Below, in pieces: positions 61,757-64,000 of a stretch of 64,000 bases of DNA. Numbering within the stretch: the first letter of the stretch is position 1; the number at the start of each line of letters is the position of its first letter. The notes beneath the pieces are model-generated. The model was given only the letters and a program-made list of their open reading frames with translations, was not told the origin of the DNA and did not search any database. Location of the stretch: contig NZ_NNBP01000021.1 of NCBI RefSeq assembly GCF_002803155.1, forward strand, positions 121,224 through 185,223, read 5' to 3'. Both the position numbers and the translations under genes were made by a program. Source of the DNA: Streptomyces sp. CB02959. GTDB taxonomy: Bacteria > Actinomycetota > Actinomycetes > Streptomycetales > Streptomycetaceae.

Positions 61757-62797
61757 CTACGGCAGCCCGTGGACGTGGCCGCCCACCTGGCTCGCGAAGG
61801 CGCCGCCGTTGGAGGCGTCCCAGTTCGTCGACCAGGTCATCGCGCCCCGCAGCCCCGGATACGTCCGGGACGGCTTGAACGAGCCGCAGTTGTTCCCGGT
61901 GGTCAGGCAGTCCAGCGCCGCGTTGACCACCGACGGGGACACATAGCCGCCGCCCGCCGCGCTGGGCGACGCCGGCACGCCCAGGCCGACCTGCGACGGG
62001 TCCAGCCCGCCTTCCAGCTGGGTGCAGGCGAGCGCGGTCAGGAAGTCCACCGAGCCCTGGGCGTAGACCTTGCCGTCGCAGCCGTTCATCGAACCGCTGT
62101 TGTAGAACTGCGTGTTGACGACGGTCAGGAAGTCCTTGATACCCAGTGCCGTCTTGAAGTACTCGTTCTGCGGCGACAGCATGTCGATGGTCTGCGGGGC
62201 CATCGTCACCACAACGCCGGAGTGCTTGGCGTGGACGGCCTTCAGTGCCTGCGTCATGTAGGTGGAGTTGAGGCCGTTCTCCAGGTCGATGTCGACGCCG
62301 TCGAAGCCGTACTCGTCCATCAGGCCGTTGATCGAGTCGGCGAAGTTCTGTGCCGACGTGCCGTCGTTGACCGACACCGCGCCCCTCTCGCCGCCGACCG
62401 AGAGCACCACCGACTTGCCGGCCGCCTGCTTGGCCTTGATGTCCGCCTTGAAGTCGGCCGCCGACCCGTAGCCGACCGCCGGGTCGAGGGTGAAGGTGAC
62501 GGCGCCCGGCTGCCCGGTCGTGTCGGCGAAGGCCACCGCGATGATGTCGTAGGCGTCGTCGACGTCCTTCAGCTTCTGCACGGTCGCACCGTTGTTGAAG
62601 TTCTGCCAGTAGCCGGTGAGGGCGTGCCGGGGGACGGCCGCGGTGCGGGCCGTCGGGCCGGACGCCCCGACCGCTGCGGCGGGGCCGGCGGCGACCAGCC
62701 CGGCGGCGGCCAGGACGGCGGCGGTCACCCCGGCCAGCACCCGGCCGCGGGCGCGTCCCGCCCTCGTCGTACCCCTCTTCCGTGTGGTGCCGAACAT
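61757..62797 (-). CDS. GH18 chitinase
   Basis: 346 residues. Secreted endo- or exochitinase. Arg-rich n-region and signal peptide (about 1-42, AAAGLVAAGPAAA), then a GH18 barrel with SxGG-type SVGGERG (about 133-139) and the catalytic DGVDIDLE (Asp166-Glu173, general acid Glu173). No carbohydrate-binding module or FnIII domain is attached, so it is a catalytic-domain-only enzyme. Streptomyces chitinases of this size belong to subfamily A/B. ATG 62797 fits the signal peptide; the leader is about 110 bases. Confidence 0.93.
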   Translation of the reverse strand: MFGTTRKRGTTRAGRARGRVLAGVTAAVLAAAGLVAAGPAAAVGASGPTARTAAVPRHALTGYWQNFNNGATVQKLKDVDDAYDIIAVAFADTTGQPGAVTFTLDPAVGYGSAADFKADIKAKQAAGKSVVLSVGGERGAVSVNDGTSAQNFADSINGLMDEYGFDGVDIDLENGLNSTYMTQALKAVHAKHSGVVVTMAPQTIDMLSPQNEYFKTALGIKDFLTVVNTQFYNSGSMNGCDGKVYAQGSVDFLTALACTQLEGGLDPSQVGLGVPASPSAAGGGYVSPSVVNAALDCLTTGNNCGSFKPSRTYPGLRGAMTWSTNWDASNGGAFASQVGGHVHGLP

Positions 62798-62909
62798 CCC
62801 TGCCGTACCTGCTCTTCCGCGTGCGCGAACCACGACTGCCTCCGTGTGGGGGGTGGTTGGGGGAGTGGTGCCGTGTGCGCTCAGGGGCCCCTGGGCTTGC
62901 CGTCCAAGG

Positions 62910-62935
62910 TGGTCCAGACCAATAAACGGTGTCAA
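62910..62935 (-). promoter_or_regulatory. DasR-type operator with TTGACA -35 box, chitinase promoter
   Basis: TGGTCCAGACCA (62910-62921) matches the DasR consensus TGGTCTAGACCA in 11 of 12 positions. On the chitinase strand it follows TTGACA (62930-62935) by eight bases, so it sits where a repressor would block the promoter. DasR is known to repress chitin genes until glucosamine-6-phosphate is present. Confidence 0.8.
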
Positions 62936-63147
62936 GGGTCCGGTCGGAAGCGGGTGTTCCGATGGTCGCCGCTTGGGCGGTATGCGGGGTTTCCCTGTGG
63001 ACCGGCGGGCAAGACGAGTAGCCCAGAACGTGTTCTCCGGGACGTATCTCTGTGGATAAAGTGCTGAGCGTATGGCGCCGATGGCGCAGAGCTGTGCCGA
63101 TCCGCGGTCCCGGGTACCCCGGAGGCCGGAAGGAGTGGGGGAGCGAC
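62936..63147. other. Gene-free stretch between the chitinase promoter and the last gene
   Basis: No gene or RNA recognised. It should hold the promoter of the + strand gene at 63148; no clear -10/-35 was picked. Confidence 0.4.
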
Positions 63148-64000
63148 GTGCCGACCGCCATTGCAGTCACCAGCCCGGACCTCGCGCTGCCTGCGACCGA
63201 TCGGCGGACGCCCGCCGCGGTCGTCCTCCGCGCCCCGCACCTCCAGCCGTTGGACGAGGCCCTGGCGGAGACCAGCGCGGTCCTGGAGCACCACGGCCAC
63301 CTCGTCGTCCTGTACTCCGCCGCCTGCCCGCCGGAGCACGTCCGCCGGCTGCACACCCTGCGCGCCGTCCTGGAGAGCGACCGGATCGCGATCCTGCCCA
63401 GCGCCCTGCCGCCGCTCGGCGTCGCCGTACTCGCCCGCCAGCTCCGCCAGTTGTCGGTGTGCGGCTTCAGCCCCGGCGTGCTGGCCTGCGCCGCCCGGCT
63501 GCTGGCGCACTACGTCCACGCCGGCGCCCTGCTGGGCAGCGTCAGCGGGCTGGACCGGGTCGAGGTGGACCTGCGCGCCCACATGAAGTCCTGGCTGCCC
63601 GGCGCGCACTTCGCGGTCCTCGCCACCCCGCAGCCGCAACTGCTCCACCTCGACCGGCATAGCACCCACGCCGGACTCCGCCCGCCCGGCTTCGCCACCC
63701 AACTCGCGGTCGCCCGCGGCCAGCTGACCGCCGACTGGGTGACCACCGCCCTGGCCCCGGCCTGGCAGGTGCAGGGCGTCTACGAGGCGCGGCTGCCCTC
63801 CGACTCCGCCCGCTGGTGGGGCACCCAGAAGCTGATCGAGTTCGCCGCCGCCATCCCCGATCCGGCGCTGCTCAGCCGCCTCGTGGCGTCCGTCCGGCGC
63901 GAGGAGTGCGGCTGGTGCGGCCGGGAAGTGCTCGGCGACCGCTGCGCGTTCTGCGCGGCACCGCTGGCCCGGGACCGGGCGGGCGGCGGCACCGCCGGGC
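63148..64000 (+). CDS. Hypothetical protein with C-terminal zinc ribbon, 3' end outside window
   Basis: At least 284 residues; the frame is open to the right edge. Starts GTG with GGGGGAG close upstream. The first part (PAAVVLRAPHLQPLDEALAETSAVLEHHGHLVVLYSAACPPEH) looks like an alpha/beta domain; the middle is helical. Near residue 256 a treble-clef or zinc-ribbon pattern begins: CGWCGREVLGDRCAFCAAPL, with two CxxC pairs. No family recognised. It resembles actinobacterial proteins of unknown function with this tail. Confidence 0.65.
   Translation, partial: MPTAIAVTSPDLALPATDRRTPAAVVLRAPHLQPLDEALAETSAVLEHHGHLVVLYSAACPPEHVRRLHTLRAVLESDRIAILPSALPPLGVAVLARQLRQLSVCGFSPGVLACAARLLAHYVHAGALLGSVSGLDRVEVDLRAHMKSWLPGAHFAVLATPQPQLLHLDRHSTHAGLRPPGFATQLAVARGQLTADWVTTALAPAWQVQGVYEARLPSDSARWWGTQKLIEFAAAIPDPALLSRLVASVRREECGWCGREVLGDRCAFCAAPLARDRAGGGTAG

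Overview
The window is chromosomal DNA from a high-GC actinobacterium, almost certainly a Streptomyces. Evidence: third codon positions are nearly all G/C; GTG and TTG starts and leaderless starts are common; genes for mycothiol (mca), the propionyl-CoA carboxylase set with its small epsilon subunit, a LAXTG sorting signal, a DasR-type operator and a GAF-GGDEF protein are present. From memory, the gene order (accA2, maf, epsilon/pccB, birA, cya, enoyl-CoA hydratase, GGDEF, hutH; then msrA, cystathionine gamma-synthase, ilvA, greA, mca, pckG) matches the core of the S. coelicolor chromosome; no database search was possible.

Layout. 1-7 kb: end of a flavoprotein disulfide reductase, a DeoR regulator, a TetR regulator, a decayed inositol-monophosphatase relic, a membrane esterase and the biotinylated carboxylase subunit AccA2. 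7-16 kb: a membrane protein, Maf, VanZ, a 5'-truncated tyrosine phosphatase, an orphan penicillin-binding protein, a 42-residue membrane protein, the epsilon and beta carboxylase subunits, BirA and an adenylate cyclase. AccA2, the epsilon and beta subunits and BirA form one functional set: BirA biotinylates AccA2, which feeds carboxylbiotin to the PccB-type transferase. 16-24 kb: enoyl-CoA hydratase, GAF-GGDEF protein, HutH, a sortase substrate, an L,D-transpeptidase lipoprotein and a DUF2786 protein.

24-27 kb: a compact arsenic locus, arsR-acr3-arsC overlapping end to end and a divergent cadI/arsI gene, separated by a 79-bp operator region. 27-38 kb: MsrA, a TPR-like protein, cystathionine gamma-synthase, a sigma-like/membrane pair, MarR, threonine ammonia-lyase, a DrrAB-type ABC exporter with a small intervening frame, GreA, a DUF4307 protein and Mca. 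38-49 kb: a 1093-residue membrane-anchored STAND NTPase with TPRs, a YyaL/thioredoxin-domain protein, an MDR oxidoreductase under a MerR-type promoter, an amidase, the likely MerR, a TetR, a small membrane-protein gene broken by a 14-bp duplication, and a hemolysin III protein.

49-64 kb: PEP carboxykinase, an unknown 139-residue protein behind a Fur-like box, an alanine-type aminotransferase, and a divergent cluster for N-acyl-D-amino acid breakdown (D-aminoacylase and a D-threonine aldolase-type enzyme on one side; sugar kinase, IclR, RidA and GntP permease on the other). The window closes with a secreted serine protease, a DasR-boxed GH18 chitinase and the start of an unknown zinc-ribbon protein. 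Most convergent gene pairs are separated by strong perfect-stem hairpins. No tRNA, rRNA, CRISPR, prophage or insertion sequence was recognised. The least explained parts are the broken and accessory loci at 3.2, 9-11.5 and 48 kb, the STAND protein, and the D-amino acid locus.
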